A stretch of DNA of 64,000 bases from Acidimicrobiales bacterium MED-G01 (lineage in GTDB: Bacteria; Actinomycetota; Acidimicrobiia; Acidimicrobiales; Poriferisodalaceae). Made by a program: the position numbers and the translations under genes. The stretch spans positions 62,001 to 126,000 of the forward strand of contig NTLA01000002.1 in the NCBI GenBank assembly GCA_002457435.1, in the 5' to 3' direction. Below, one piece after another: positions 1-9,872 of this stretch (positions within the stretch are counted from its first letter, which is position 1; every line of letters begins with the position of its first letter). The notes under the pieces were generated by a model that had not been told where the DNA came from, ran no database searches, and was given only the letters and a program-made list of their open reading frames with translations.

Positions 1-960
1 CTCATTAACAACGTCTACGGCTTCCTTCGGCGTGTTCACTAAACACAGATAACCGTCTTCAGTCAGGGTTTCCAATGTCTCGCTACGACGCGGTGATGAT
101 TGGAGGATGTATCCCATCGCTTCTTGGACCTGCTCAGCGTAATTCTCATTCCAAGTCACCAACCAGGCGCGACCTCCCGGTCCATGTTCAGCTTGGAGTA
201 TTAGATCAATAGCGGCCGAGGTGCTCGGGCAAGTTTCGTCACCCACAACGACTATCTCTGAAGGCCCAGCAAAGGCAGCAGCTATCCCTACCATTCCCGC
301 CACTTCTTGTTTCGCCGTAGCTACCCAAATGTTTCCAGGACCTGCGATGACATCGACCGGTCTTATCGTTTCCGAGCCGTACGCCATGGCTGCAACGGCT
401 TGCACACCCCCAATCTTGTAGACCTCGGTCACTCCGCACAAATAAGCCGCAGCGAGCACAACCTGCTCAATGTCACCCGACGGGTTTGGCGGAGTACATA
501 AGACCAGTTCATCTACCCCAGCAGCTCTCGCCGGTAAGGCCGTCATAAGAACTGTGGATGGATAAACAGCACGTCCACCGGGGACGTAAAGACCAGCTCG
601 CTCAACGGGTTGCGGCACACTTGTGACTTTTATGTCGTCTTGCGTTACTTCGTGAGATTGGCCGGCTTCTTGTTGGTGAAAGTGCAGAATACGATCGTGG
701 GCCAACTCAAGAGCGTCTACCAGATCCGAACCCAAAGAACTCCAGGCTTCTTCAAGCTCTCTCTCCGAAACACGAGGCAGAACAACATCGACACTATCGA
801 ACCTTTGCGTTAGCTCACGAATCGAGGCGTCTCCGCCTTCGCGGACCTCTGAAATAATTTGTCGCACTTCAGTAATTGGCGCCTGAGCACCCGAATCAGG
901 GCGCGGGAGGTGAAGATCCAAAGGCCCTTCTCGGTCTCTAAGGTCAATGCGGCGAAGCAC
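1..960 (-). CDS. hisD: Histidinol dehydrogenase, C-terminus truncated by left window edge; GTG start at 960
   Basis: Manual minus-strand translation VLRRIDLRDREGPLDLHLPRPDSG...VERAGLYVPGGRAVYPSTVLMTALPARAAGV...GVQAVAAMAYGSETIRPVDVIAGPGNIWVATAKQEV...GIAAAFAGPSEIVVV; characteristic HisD motifs. Not in the ORF track because it runs off the edge. Confidence 0.95.
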   Translation of the reverse strand, partial: MLRRIDLRDREGPLDLHLPRPDSGAQAPITEVRQIISEVREGGDASIRELTQRFDSVDVVLPRVSERELEEAWSSLGSDLVDALELAHDRILHFHQQEAGQSHEVTQDDIKVTSVPQPVERAGLYVPGGRAVYPSTVLMTALPARAAGVDELVLCTPPNPSGDIEQVVLAAAYLCGVTEVYKIGGVQAVAAMAYGSETIRPVDVIAGPGNIWVATAKQEVAGMVGIAAAFAGPSEIVVVGDETCPSTSAAIDLILQAEHGPGGRAWLVTWNENYAEQVQEAMGYILQSSPRRSETLETLTEDGYLCLVNTPKEAVDVVNE

Positions 961-1037
961 CCTACTGAGGGTACCGCTGACTGGGCGGTAGAAAGAAGTG
1001 GATATCACTCAACCACACCTGACGGTATTGTTCTGTC

Positions 1038-1235
1038 ATGGTTTCTAGAGCGGAACTCTCATCACTCGAAACGGCAATCCGCGAGTTATGTGACCGAATT
1101 ACCAGCGCCGCCGACGAACTTATAGGCACCACCGAAGAAAACGTTGCTCTGGACTTATATGAAGTTGAACGTAGTTTGAGAACGGCCCAGCGTCGAATAT
1201 CTCGAGCCGCAGGAGGTCTACCAACTGAGCAGTAG
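1038..1235 (+). CDS. Small hypothetical protein (65 aa), divergent from hisD
   Basis: ORF MVSRAELSSLETAIRELCDRITSAADELIG...; helical, fills the hisD-citE gap. Confidence 0.5.
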   Translation: MVSRAELSSLETAIRELCDRITSAADELIGTTEENVALDLYEVERSLRTAQRRISRAAGGLPTEQ

Positions 1236-1244
1236 AGCGTCTCA

Positions 1245-2135
1245 CTAGTCCAGTTCTGCCAAAATCTCGGACATTTCAACTATCTTTTTGGCTCGCGTCA
1301 AGTGCGGTACATCCACCATCTGTCCTTTAAAGCTGAACGCCATTAAGCCTTCAGCCTCCTTCGCAGCGAATAATTCCAGCAACTCCCGAGCTTCGCTTAC
1401 TTCTTCAGCGGATGGAGTGAATGATTCATTCACGATTTCAATCTGGTTCGGATGGATCGTTATTTTCCCTGTGTATCCCATAGCAGCTGATTGAAGGCAT
1501 TCACCTCGGAGGCCGTCAGCATCATTGAAGTCGACGAACACGGTGTCCAGAGGTTGTTTTTCCCAGGCAGTCGCCGCCAGCAAACACATCACCCGCGCAT
1601 GTTCAAAAATCGGCAAGTAGGTCCCATCGGGATTGCGATTGCCTCTCGATCCAATGGCAGCAGACAAGTCCTCGGCACCCCACGTGAGTGCGTCAACCCG
1701 TGGGTTCGCTGCAAGGTCCCCGATATTGAGAAAACCCTGTGGGGTCTCGGTACCCAAAATAAGGAGCTTTGTCGACCCATGGAGGTGGCCGTGAAGTTTT
1801 TCGTGTTCTCCAACTAGTTCATCTATCTGGGAGATCTCGTTGGCGTTGTTCACCTTGGGAATAAGGTATGAGTCGGGCGGATGGATCATTGTTTCTTCTA
1901 TATCTTGCTGGAACCATGGGCTACCGATCGGATTTACTCGCACCACTCTTTCCTGGCGTCCAAAATCAACTTCCTCAAGCCATTTAGCGACTGTCGTGCG
2001 AGCAGAATCCTTGTTCTCGGGCGTGACAGCGTCTTCTAAATCAAGAATGAGTGCATCGGCCTCTGTACCCAATGATTTATCGAGCATTTTCTGATTGGCT
2101 CCTGGCACAAAGTGTGCTGCTCTGCGGATGGTCAT
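1245..2135 (-). CDS. HpcH/HpaI / CitE-like CoA ester lyase
   Basis: MTIRRAAHFVPGANQKMLDKSLGTEADALILDLEDAVTPENK... GKITIHPNQIEIVNESFTPS; CitE-like motifs. Confidence 0.85.
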   Translation of the reverse strand: MTIRRAAHFVPGANQKMLDKSLGTEADALILDLEDAVTPENKDSARTTVAKWLEEVDFGRQERVVRVNPIGSPWFQQDIEETMIHPPDSYLIPKVNNANEISQIDELVGEHEKLHGHLHGSTKLLILGTETPQGFLNIGDLAANPRVDALTWGAEDLSAAIGSRGNRNPDGTYLPIFEHARVMCLLAATAWEKQPLDTVFVDFNDADGLRGECLQSAAMGYTGKITIHPNQIEIVNESFTPSAEEVSEARELLELFAAKEAEGLMAFSFKGQMVDVPHLTRAKKIVEMSEILAELD

Positions 2136-2153
2136 GCTGACTCTTCCTCTCTC

Positions 2154-2795
2154 CTAGAAATCGAATGCTGCAGGACAAAAATCATTTAACACACAGTTTT
2201 CACACTGAGGGTTCCGGGCGAAACATATCTGCCTTCCGTGCAGAATTACTCGGAGACTGAAGTCCCCCCGCTCGTATTGGGGCACCATCGGGTTCAATGC
2301 CATTTCCACTTTCACTGGGTCCTCTTCTTCGGTAAGTCCTAGACGGCGTGCTAAACGTCCAACGTGTGTGTCCACAGGCAACCCTGGCAGCCCAAAGGCA
2401 ACAGAACGTATGACATTGGCTGTCTTTCGGCCTACACCTCCTAGTTTCACCAACTCACCCAGTTCCTTGGGAACCTCCCCTCCATGGTCGTCTAGCAGCT
2501 GATTGGCCATCTTCAGTAGATTCTTTGCTTTGCTTTTATAGAAGCCCGTGGGGTGAACCAACTGTTCCAAATCTTGCTGGTCAGCAGACGCTAGTTCGAA
2601 CGGCCCCGGATAACGGCTAAACAACGCCGGAGTGGTCTTGTTGACCCGTACGTCAGTGCACTGGGCCGACAAGATGGTTGCTACCAATAGTTCGAACGGG
2701 CTGCCGTGGTCTAATTCACAGATTGCTTCGTACTCACACTTAAGGCGTTCGTGTACCGTGCGCGCCCTGCCATTCGGCGATCGAGGCTTCCCCAT
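2154..2795 (-). CDS. nth: Endonuclease III
   Basis: LLVATILSAQCTDVRVNKTTPALF, LVKLGGVGRKTANVI, VDTHVGRLARRLGL and C-terminal Cys motif CFARNPQCENCVLNDFC. Confidence 0.95.
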   Translation of the reverse strand: MGKPRSPNGRARTVHERLKCEYEAICELDHGSPFELLVATILSAQCTDVRVNKTTPALFSRYPGPFELASADQQDLEQLVHPTGFYKSKAKNLLKMANQLLDDHGGEVPKELGELVKLGGVGRKTANVIRSVAFGLPGLPVDTHVGRLARRLGLTEEEDPVKVEMALNPMVPQYERGDFSLRVILHGRQICFARNPQCENCVLNDFCPAAFDF

Positions 2796-2843
2796 CCTGC
2801 TTGTTTACCTCATCCAGCGAGAAGTAGCGATACCGTCAATGGG

Positions 2844-3542
2844 GTGACTGACGAAGCGCCCACAATAACGATCACAGAAGACAGAGATGGCGAAGTTCTG
2901 GAATTAGACGCCTCACTGTGGACTGACGATGCCCTTTCTATGGCGTTAAGAGAGGTTTTGGCGCAAACATCATCCGAAGTCTCAGTCTGGTTGGACCACC
3001 CTTCAAATGATATTGATCGGCTCCTCGAGCGATTGAAGTTGGTGCCTCAACGGGACCTCTTCAGGATGGAAAGGTCGATTCCACTCGAACAGCGAACTGA
3101 TCTCGTTACCCGATCGTTTGTTGTTGGAAAGGATGAAGCGGAATGGTGTGCCGTAAATAACCGGGCGTTTTCATGGCACCGTGAGCAGGGCGGCTGGACT
3201 CCCGATCTACTCAGCGAACGTCAACAAGAACCATGGTTTGATCCTGAAGGCTTCAGGATTTATGAACAGAACAACCAGATCGCAGCTTTTTGTTGGACCA
3301 AAATTCACTCTGACGAAAACCCTCCGATCGGAGAGGTGTACGTCATAGCAGTGGATCCTGACTTTCACGGGCTCGGACTCGGGCGCGCTCTGACCTTGGC
3401 CGGCTACCAACACCTCGAAACTGTCGGAATTACGCGAGCAATGCTCTACGTCGATGCTGACAACACACCCGCTGTGAGTCTCTACCGCGACATAGGTCTT
3501 GAAGTCCAGGTGGTGCGACGTCTATACCAGCAGCAGTCATGA
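2844..3542 (+). CDS. mshD: Mycothiol synthase-like GNAT acetyltransferase (GTG start at 2844 preferred over ORF start 2751)
   Basis: NNRAFSWHREQGGWTPDLLSERQQEPWFDPEGF... VYVIAVDPDFHGLGLGRALTLAGYQHL... LYVDADNTPAVSLYRDIGL typical of MshD. Confidence 0.85.
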   Translation: MTDEAPTITITEDRDGEVLELDASLWTDDALSMALREVLAQTSSEVSVWLDHPSNDIDRLLERLKLVPQRDLFRMERSIPLEQRTDLVTRSFVVGKDEAEWCAVNNRAFSWHREQGGWTPDLLSERQQEPWFDPEGFRIYEQNNQIAAFCWTKIHSDENPPIGEVYVIAVDPDFHGLGLGRALTLAGYQHLETVGITRAMLYVDADNTPAVSLYRDIGLEVQVVRRLYQQQS

Positions 3543-3547
3543 CGTTG

Positions 3548-4258
3548 TTAGAGATCTACAGCCGATCCGAGCCCCACGCCCACAAAGTGAATAGCGACGG
3601 CAGCTGCCACAGCTATCCCAACGTGTCGGACCACCCCTCGGATTACTGAATGGCCGGTAGCGAGCGCCAAACTCGAACCAATGGCAGCTGCGCCGATCAC
3701 AGCAGCTGCGACCGAGAACCAAATAACGTTCGATGACGAGGACACGAACCACGGCACTAGGGGCAATAGCGCCCCTATAGCGAAGGCAAGAAAGGACCAG
3801 ATCGCGGAGCTAATCGGAGATGCGAGTTCATTTGGGGAGATACCAAGTTCCTCTCTCGCATGAACCTCGAGAGCCATTTCGGGATTTTGCATAACCAGTT
3901 GAGCCATTTCCAGGGCCTGATCGGGACTCATCCCCCGCTCAACGTAGACCTCCGCTAATTCCTCAGTCTCTTCTTCCGGGTCTTCCGCCAAGGCCCGTTT
4001 TTCCTTACGCAGTTCACGCGCCACCAGGTCATTTTGAGCTCGCACTGAGACATACTCACCGGCTGCCATGGAGATAGCACCTGCGAGCAACCCCGCTACA
4101 CCCGCTGTGCGAATCACGCCAGCGGAAGCGTCTGCCCCTGCGAGCCCGACAATCAACAGGACGTTTGAAACTAAGCCGTCTGAGGCGCCAAAAACTGCTG
4201 CCCTAACTCCACTGTTGTGCACGTCTCGATGATGATCGTCATAGCGGTGAGGAGCCAC
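3548..4258 (-). CDS. VIT1/CCC1 family membrane transporter
   Basis: AAVFGASDGLVSNVLLIVGLAGADAS..., AGAISMAAGEYVSVRAQNDL; VIT family signature. Confidence 0.85.
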   Translation of the reverse strand: MAPHRYDDHHRDVHNSGVRAAVFGASDGLVSNVLLIVGLAGADASAGVIRTAGVAGLLAGAISMAAGEYVSVRAQNDLVARELRKEKRALAEDPEEETEELAEVYVERGMSPDQALEMAQLVMQNPEMALEVHAREELGISPNELASPISSAIWSFLAFAIGALLPLVPWFVSSSSNVIWFSVAAAVIGAAAIGSSLALATGHSVIRGVVRHVGIAVAAAVAIHFVGVGLGSAVDL

Positions 4259-4290
4259 ATATTTGAAGCTACCCCCCGTAACCTGTAAAC

Positions 4291-5328
4291 GTGGTGATTA
4301 CTCGCTATGACCTATCGCGTTCAGAGCTCGCAGAGTTACTGGAAGGCGAACCGAACTACAGGATCACACAAGTCTGGGAAGGCCTCCACGGCCAACACCG
4401 TGATCCAGCAGATCTAACAAATGTTCCCAAACCGTTGCGTTCCGCCATCGAGGAGCTCCTCCCGGCGGCACTAACTCCCGTCCGTGAGACCGCAAGCGAC
4501 AACGGGAGCACGGTCAAGCAGCTTTGGCAACTTGGGGACGGCTATCTGATCGAGTCGGTACTCATGCATTACCGAGACCGTTCGACGGTTTGCGTATCCT
4601 CGCAGGCCGGTTGCGCGATGGCATGCAGCTTTTGCGCTACTGGCCAGATCGGATTCGACCGACATCTCACCACAGGGGAAATTGTCGAACAGGTAGTCCG
4701 CGCATCCCAACGTTCGGGGAACAAGCGCGTAAGTAACGTGGTTTTTATGGGCATGGGCGAACCCTTGGCCAACTTCGACAACGTTTGGCCCGCTGTTGAA
4801 CGGATACACGACGATCTTGGAATCGGCGCCAGAAAAATAACGATCTCAACAGTTGGTGTCATTCCCGGGATTGAGCAACTATCTCGAAAACATCTGCCTG
4901 TCAGCCTGGCTGTCTCGTTGCACTCAGCGAACGACAAAGTCCGCAACAGCATCGCTCCAATCAATCGCACCTACCCACTCAGAAAGCTCGCAGAAGCCCT
5001 TCAGTCCTACAAACGAGCTAAAAACAGACGAATCAGTCTCGAATGGGCCATGATGGCCGGAGTTAACGACACCGAGAACGCCGCCCGCGAACTTGCAGCG
5101 TTTGCGCAGCCCTTGAATGCGCACATAAACCTCATCCCTTTGAACCCAACTCCTGGATACACAAATCCCGGCTCAGACACTGAATCCATAAATTGGTTCC
5201 AAGAAATCCTGGAATCATTCGGAGTTAATGCGACGGTTCGCTCTAATCGGGGAACCGATATTGATGCAGCATGCGGGCAGCTCCGCGCAGAACATCGCGT
5301 CAAACTGTCAAAGCGGCCCAAAGTCTGA
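4291..5328 (+). CDS. rlmN: 23S rRNA (adenine-C2)-methyltransferase
   Basis: Radical SAM CAMACSFCATGQIGF, GMGEPLANFDNV, INLIPLNPTPG. Confidence 0.96.
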   Translation: MVITRYDLSRSELAELLEGEPNYRITQVWEGLHGQHRDPADLTNVPKPLRSAIEELLPAALTPVRETASDNGSTVKQLWQLGDGYLIESVLMHYRDRSTVCVSSQAGCAMACSFCATGQIGFDRHLTTGEIVEQVVRASQRSGNKRVSNVVFMGMGEPLANFDNVWPAVERIHDDLGIGARKITISTVGVIPGIEQLSRKHLPVSLAVSLHSANDKVRNSIAPINRTYPLRKLAEALQSYKRAKNRRISLEWAMMAGVNDTENAARELAAFAQPLNAHINLIPLNPTPGYTNPGSDTESINWFQEILESFGVNATVRSNRGTDIDAACGQLRAEHRVKLSKRPKV

Positions 5329-5361
5329 GGGTTTGCAACCAGCCTCTGCCACACTAACTGG

Positions 5362-5760
5362 GTGAACAATCTTCGTTGGTTAAACCCGACCCAACCTCAG
5401 ACGCTATACAGCGCAGTGATGCTGGCTTATTTCAGGGGTGTGAGTATCGTCCTCTTTGGCAGTGTCTATTACCGGGCGCTGCCATACGACCTATTTGGAT
5501 CCTTCGCGTCGAGGATATTCCCACTGTTGCTTCTGATCGCACTTGTTGGCGGAGGGCTTGGAATAGCTAACGAAAAGAAATACGGATTTCGCCTAGCTCT
5601 ATCGGCTGCTATCTATTCGGTGGTGGCGACACTGTGGATAGGAACTCAATATCCCATCGAACTTCTCGGGTTTCTCCTCAGATTGATGTTCGACATAGTT
5701 CTCCTAGTGCTGCTGCTTCATCCTCAAAGCAAGGAGTACCGAAGGATCTGGTTCACCTAA
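5362..5760 (+). CDS. Small integral membrane protein, unknown function
   Basis: Multiple hydrophobic segments, ORF fills gap between rlmN and MaoC-like gene. Confidence 0.55.
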   Translation: MNNLRWLNPTQPQTLYSAVMLAYFRGVSIVLFGSVYYRALPYDLFGSFASRIFPLLLLIALVGGGLGIANEKKYGFRLALSAAIYSVVATLWIGTQYPIELLGFLLRLMFDIVLLVLLLHPQSKEYRRIWFT

Positions 5761-5783
5761 AGGATCGACCTAAACTCCTAACT

Positions 5784-6242
5784 ATGACTACTCACATTGA
5801 TGGAATCGACGACCTAGAAAGCAGAGTCGGACAGCAGATCGGCTACAGCGAATGGCATGCCATTACCCCCGAACAAGTCCAGAAGTTTGCAGAAGCTACC
5901 GGCGACTTCCAATGGATCCACCTTGACGAAGAACGAGCGAAAGCAGGACCGTTTGGCACCACCATCGCCCACGGCTATCTCACGCTCTCCCTCGCTCCGA
6001 TGTGCATGTCTGAGGCTTTTGTCATAGGTGGCGACGTTCAAATGGGCGTCAACTACGGCGCGAACAAAATTCGATTCACCGCGCCTGTTCCAGTCGGGTC
6101 AAATGTGCGAATGGGCGCGACCCTAAACGACGTTGCAAGATTTGATGGCGGAGCTCAATACACCGTCGAGCTCATGTTTGAAATTGAGGGTTCCGAAAGA
6201 CCTGCCTGCGTGGCCGAATGCATCTACCGCGTTTATACCTGA
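5784..6242 (+). CDS. MaoC-like (R)-hydratase family protein
   Basis: ATG at 5784 (MTTHIDGIDDLESRVGQQIGYSEWHAITPEQVQKFAEATGDFQWIHLDEERAKAGPFGTTIAHGYLTLSL); hydratase 2 motif. Confidence 0.9.
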   Translation: MTTHIDGIDDLESRVGQQIGYSEWHAITPEQVQKFAEATGDFQWIHLDEERAKAGPFGTTIAHGYLTLSLAPMCMSEAFVIGGDVQMGVNYGANKIRFTAPVPVGSNVRMGATLNDVARFDGGAQYTVELMFEIEGSERPACVAECIYRVYT

Positions 6243-6266
6243 ACCTCGCGATCTGATTACGAAACT

Positions 6267-6962
6267 ATGCACATGGACGACGATCTCCCCCAGGGCGAAG
6301 AAAAGGCCATCGCCGTCGAGCACATGTTCAATCAGATTGCCCCTCGGTACGACTTAGTCAACCGATTAATGACATTTCGGATGGACGTAGGGTGGAGGCG
6401 ACGCACCGTTAAAGCTTTAGATCTGGAGCCAGGATCGGTAGTCCTAGATCTGGCATGTGGGACCGGCGACTTTTGTAATGACCTTTTGCGTTATGGACTT
6501 GATCCCATCGGCCTTGACTTCAGTGCCGGGATGTTACGGGTAGCGAATACTGACGCTCCTTTAATCAGAGCTGACGCTCTTTGCCTCCCTATACCCGCTA
6601 ACCACGTTGACGGAATCACCTGTGGTTTCGCGTTACGTAACTTCACAAATTTGAGTGAGTTCTTCAAAGAAGCCTCCCGTGTGCTTAAGCCGGGAGGCAG
6701 GCTGGGACTGCTGGATGTCGCAGAACCTTCAAATCCTCTACTTCGGCTGGGGCACAGCATCTACTTTGGGAAGATGGTCCCGAAGATTGGGGCGCTACTA
6801 TCTGACCAAGACGCCTACAAGTACCTTCCTAAGTCAGTGCAATATCTACCTGAAAGCGAAGAACTATTGACTGGGCTCAAAGAAGTTGGATTCAGTAACG
6901 TCGACAGGATTCTGCTGAGTGGGGGAATTACCCAGCTCTTAGTCGGAACTCTCGACGATTGA
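6267..6962 (+). CDS. menG: Demethylmenaquinone methyltransferase
   Basis: VEHMFNQIAPRYDLVNRLMTFRMDVGWRRRTV, VLDLACGTGDFC, LKPGGRLGLLDVAEP. Confidence 0.92.
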   Translation: MHMDDDLPQGEEKAIAVEHMFNQIAPRYDLVNRLMTFRMDVGWRRRTVKALDLEPGSVVLDLACGTGDFCNDLLRYGLDPIGLDFSAGMLRVANTDAPLIRADALCLPIPANHVDGITCGFALRNFTNLSEFFKEASRVLKPGGRLGLLDVAEPSNPLLRLGHSIYFGKMVPKIGALLSDQDAYKYLPKSVQYLPESEELLTGLKEVGFSNVDRILLSGGITQLLVGTLDD

Positions 6963-6963
6963 G

Positions 6964-7830
6964 CTATATCCCTAAGGCAAGACCTACACAGAGTGTTGCA
7001 CCGTAGGCCATCTGCAACTTCCCTGTCGCGCCCAGAACTGGGATCAACTCCTGCCCTGACGCTCCTTTGATAACCGCCCGAATAGGAGCCACCGCCAACG
7101 GCACAGCCACAAACGCCAGTAAAGCTCCTGGTCTGACAAGACTCAAGTAAGGCAGCGATAGAAAAGCCATGGCAACGACGACGACATAAAGCGCTCTCGT
7201 TGGTCGATCGCCCATTCGAACCGCCAGAGTGCGTTTGCCAACTAAGTCGTCCCCAGGAAGATCACGAAGGTTGTTCGTAACCAGAAGAGCTACCGCCAAC
7301 AATCCAACTGGCACCGCTACACCAACCGCTAAAGCAGAAATTTGTTCGTCCTGTAGGTAGGTGGTGCCCACTGAAGCAACTAGCCCGAAAAAGATAAACA
7401 CGAACAACTCCCCCAGGCCGTGATATCCATACGGTTTTGGCCCACCGGTATAACCCCACGCAGCCGCTATCGCTGCACCACCAACAGGCACTAGCCACCA
7501 GCTAGTCACCGCGGAAAGGTAAAGGCCGATAAGTGCTGCTGCACCAAAAAAACACAACGCGGCCCGTTTAACACTGCGAGCTTCAACCGATCCGGACGCA
7601 ACCAGACGCATCGGACCCACTCTCTTATCGTCAGTGCCGCGAACACCATCGCTGTAGTCATTGGCGTAGTTGACGCCTATCTGGAGGGCGAGCGCCACCA
7701 ATAACGCTAAAGAAGCCCGGAGCATGTTTGGTTGCTCTTGGGCTGCAGCAGTTCCTACCGCTACTGGGACAACAGCAGCAGGCCAGGTCCTAGGTCGTGA
7801 CCCAGCCACCCAAATAGACAAAGTCGTCAC
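6964..7830 (-). CDS. menA: 1,4-dihydroxy-2-naphthoate polyprenyltransferase
   Basis: WVAGSRPRTWPAAVVPVAVGTAAA, NYANDYSDGVRGTDDKRVGPMRLVASG, NNLRDLPGDDLVGKRTLAVRMG. Confidence 0.92.
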   Translation of the reverse strand: MTTLSIWVAGSRPRTWPAAVVPVAVGTAAAQEQPNMLRASLALLVALALQIGVNYANDYSDGVRGTDDKRVGPMRLVASGSVEARSVKRAALCFFGAAALIGLYLSAVTSWWLVPVGGAAIAAAWGYTGGPKPYGYHGLGELFVFIFFGLVASVGTTYLQDEQISALAVGVAVPVGLLAVALLVTNNLRDLPGDDLVGKRTLAVRMGDRPTRALYVVVVAMAFLSLPYLSLVRPGALLAFVAVPLAVAPIRAVIKGASGQELIPVLGATGKLQMAYGATLCVGLALGI

Positions 7831-7926
7831 GTTGTCGCGTCTCCATTCACCTCAGCTGAGGAGGTTTCACTATGCGAACGATAGAAGACTCAGCTTTCGA
7901 TACCCATATCGTCGTAGGATTCATTT

Positions 7927-8808
7927 ATGAAGCTTGGCTACCTCACAGGAAATCATGCCGGTGGAATTCTTCCCGGCGACCTAGCAAGAGAGTTGGAGAG
8001 TCGTGATTTCGACTCAGTCTGGTTCCCAGAACACAGCCACATACCGGTAGAAAGACGCAGCCCATATCCAAATGGCGGTCAGTTACCTGGTAGCTACTTC
8101 CACATGATGGACCCATGGGTATCCATTGCATCAGCTGCTGCAGAAACCTCAACCTTGACCTTGGGGACTGGCATTTGCTTACTCCTAGAACACGACCTTT
8201 TGGACCTAGCTTGCACAGTAGCTACTGCAGACGTCTTATCCGAAGGCCGAGTTGTGATGGGCATTGGAGTCGGCTGGAATGAAGAAGAACTCGAGAACCA
8301 TCGCCCAGATCTGCCATTCAAAAAGCGTTATTCTGCGATGCGCGAAAGGGTCGAAGCGCTACGTCTCGCTTGGAGCGAAGAAGAGGTAGCGTTCTCAGGT
8401 ACCTGGGACACCTATTCAGCTTCATGGGTCTTTCCAAAACCTACTAACGGGACAGTACCTATCGCTCTTGGCAATGCCGGTCCCCTAGGCATTAAACATG
8501 CTGCAGAATATGCCGACGAATGGGCACCAATTGACGTCGGGGTAATGAACGTAGACGGGAAGCCAGACGTTTTTAAAGGCATACAACGTTTCCGTGACTT
8601 GGCGGATGAAGCAGGCAGAGACGGAAAATCAATACCGATTTCTCTCTACGTTTGGGGACGACCACACCAAGAACGGCTCGAGAGCTACGCAGCGGCCGGC
8701 GTCACTCAATTTATTTTTACTCCAGTGAATTTTGAATTGCCGTCAGCTGATGAAACCTTGCGCTACCTCGATGAACTCAGCACAACAGTCGAAGCGTTTC
8801 GTTCCTAG
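7927..8808 (+). CDS. LLM-class F420-dependent oxidoreductase-like protein
   Basis: SRDFDSVWFPEHSHIPVERRSPYP, LGTGICLLLEHDLLDLACTVATADVLSEGRVVMGIGVGWNEEE. Confidence 0.85.
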   Translation: MKLGYLTGNHAGGILPGDLARELESRDFDSVWFPEHSHIPVERRSPYPNGGQLPGSYFHMMDPWVSIASAAAETSTLTLGTGICLLLEHDLLDLACTVATADVLSEGRVVMGIGVGWNEEELENHRPDLPFKKRYSAMRERVEALRLAWSEEEVAFSGTWDTYSASWVFPKPTNGTVPIALGNAGPLGIKHAAEYADEWAPIDVGVMNVDGKPDVFKGIQRFRDLADEAGRDGKSIPISLYVWGRPHQERLESYAAAGVTQFIFTPVNFELPSADETLRYLDELSTTVEAFRS

Positions 8809-9848
8809 AACTTGTTCGGGGGCGCTCCCTCAGAGATCCTCCAGAGAAATCTGCTCTCTCCGACGTCAAGCCGCTCCAAGAGACTTAGTCGTAAATTTGG
8901 CTGGACAACAAGGAGAACCCCCTCCCATAAACCCATGAGGCCGTCCATCCACTCCGGCGTGTTCTCTGTTTCCAGTCCACTCATCAGACCCCAGGTGGTT
9001 TGAGACAAATCAGACCCCACTCGCTCGACGCTGTCCCCCTGGGCAACCAAAAGGGCCTCAAGAATATCAATTGGCTCTTCCAGGCCCAATATCTTTCGAG
9101 TTTCCACCGAGTACTGCATGCCTATCTTGCGTCCCGTGCGGTAAAGGATTCCTTGAGCGACCAAGGGACCTAACTCCTGGGTTATCACCGGAATAATATT
9201 GCGGATGTAATCCATGCTGTAGTTCCGAAGCACTTTGTGGAGACGTTCGACAGGCCACTCTTTGTTGTCTAGAACCGGTAAATCTTGCTCCCGAATAGGA
9301 GGACACGTTTCGCCATAACGAAACCTCAAGCGATCGCTCGGCAAGAGTGGCTGATCTTCTTCTATGTAATAACCCTCCAGACCAGGCATCCCGTCGACAG
9401 TCTGACTCGTGCACACAAACCCCAAATTGGGATTTCCCAACAAGACTCCGTTATTAGCGTGCCATCCCAACAACATCGCCCTCGATACCTGAGTGGGAAT
9501 AGCAGCGATAGCGGTTCCGTCGAAAATCCACCTCGGAGGCAAATACCGGATCCAAGCTTTCTTCTCTGATTCCGGAACAAAGGCGACTGATACACCGCCT
9601 AAGTGGTTGGAGAGGTAATGGTACTTAGCGCATGCGACGGCATCTGGTTCATCTCCAAGACCTAGTTTCGCTAACCCCGGCAAAAACCGTTCTTCTTGCT
9701 GCCGTCGAAACAGCTGTTGCACTACAGCAGTCGTTCTCTCAGTGCCAGTTTCAACCACCAAGGCCAGTATCAATCCCGTCAAGTAGCGATGAAGCAGGTT
9801 GCCGATTGCTTCATAGCCCGACTCGACTACTTTTCGAGAACCACTCAC
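8805..9848 (-). CDS. Conserved hypothetical protein (347 aa)
   Basis: Long ORF, convergent with the preceding gene; no motif recognised. Confidence 0.7.
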   Translation of the reverse strand: MSGSRKVVESGYEAIGNLLHRYLTGLILALVVETGTERTTAVVQQLFRRQQEERFLPGLAKLGLGDEPDAVACAKYHYLSNHLGGVSVAFVPESEKKAWIRYLPPRWIFDGTAIAAIPTQVSRAMLLGWHANNGVLLGNPNLGFVCTSQTVDGMPGLEGYYIEEDQPLLPSDRLRFRYGETCPPIREQDLPVLDNKEWPVERLHKVLRNYSMDYIRNIIPVITQELGPLVAQGILYRTGRKIGMQYSVETRKILGLEEPIDILEALLVAQGDSVERVGSDLSQTTWGLMSGLETENTPEWMDGLMGLWEGVLLVVQPNLRLSLLERLDVGESRFLWRISEGAPPNKF

Positions 9849-9872
9849 AGTTGCTCCTCGTCGGTAACCCGG

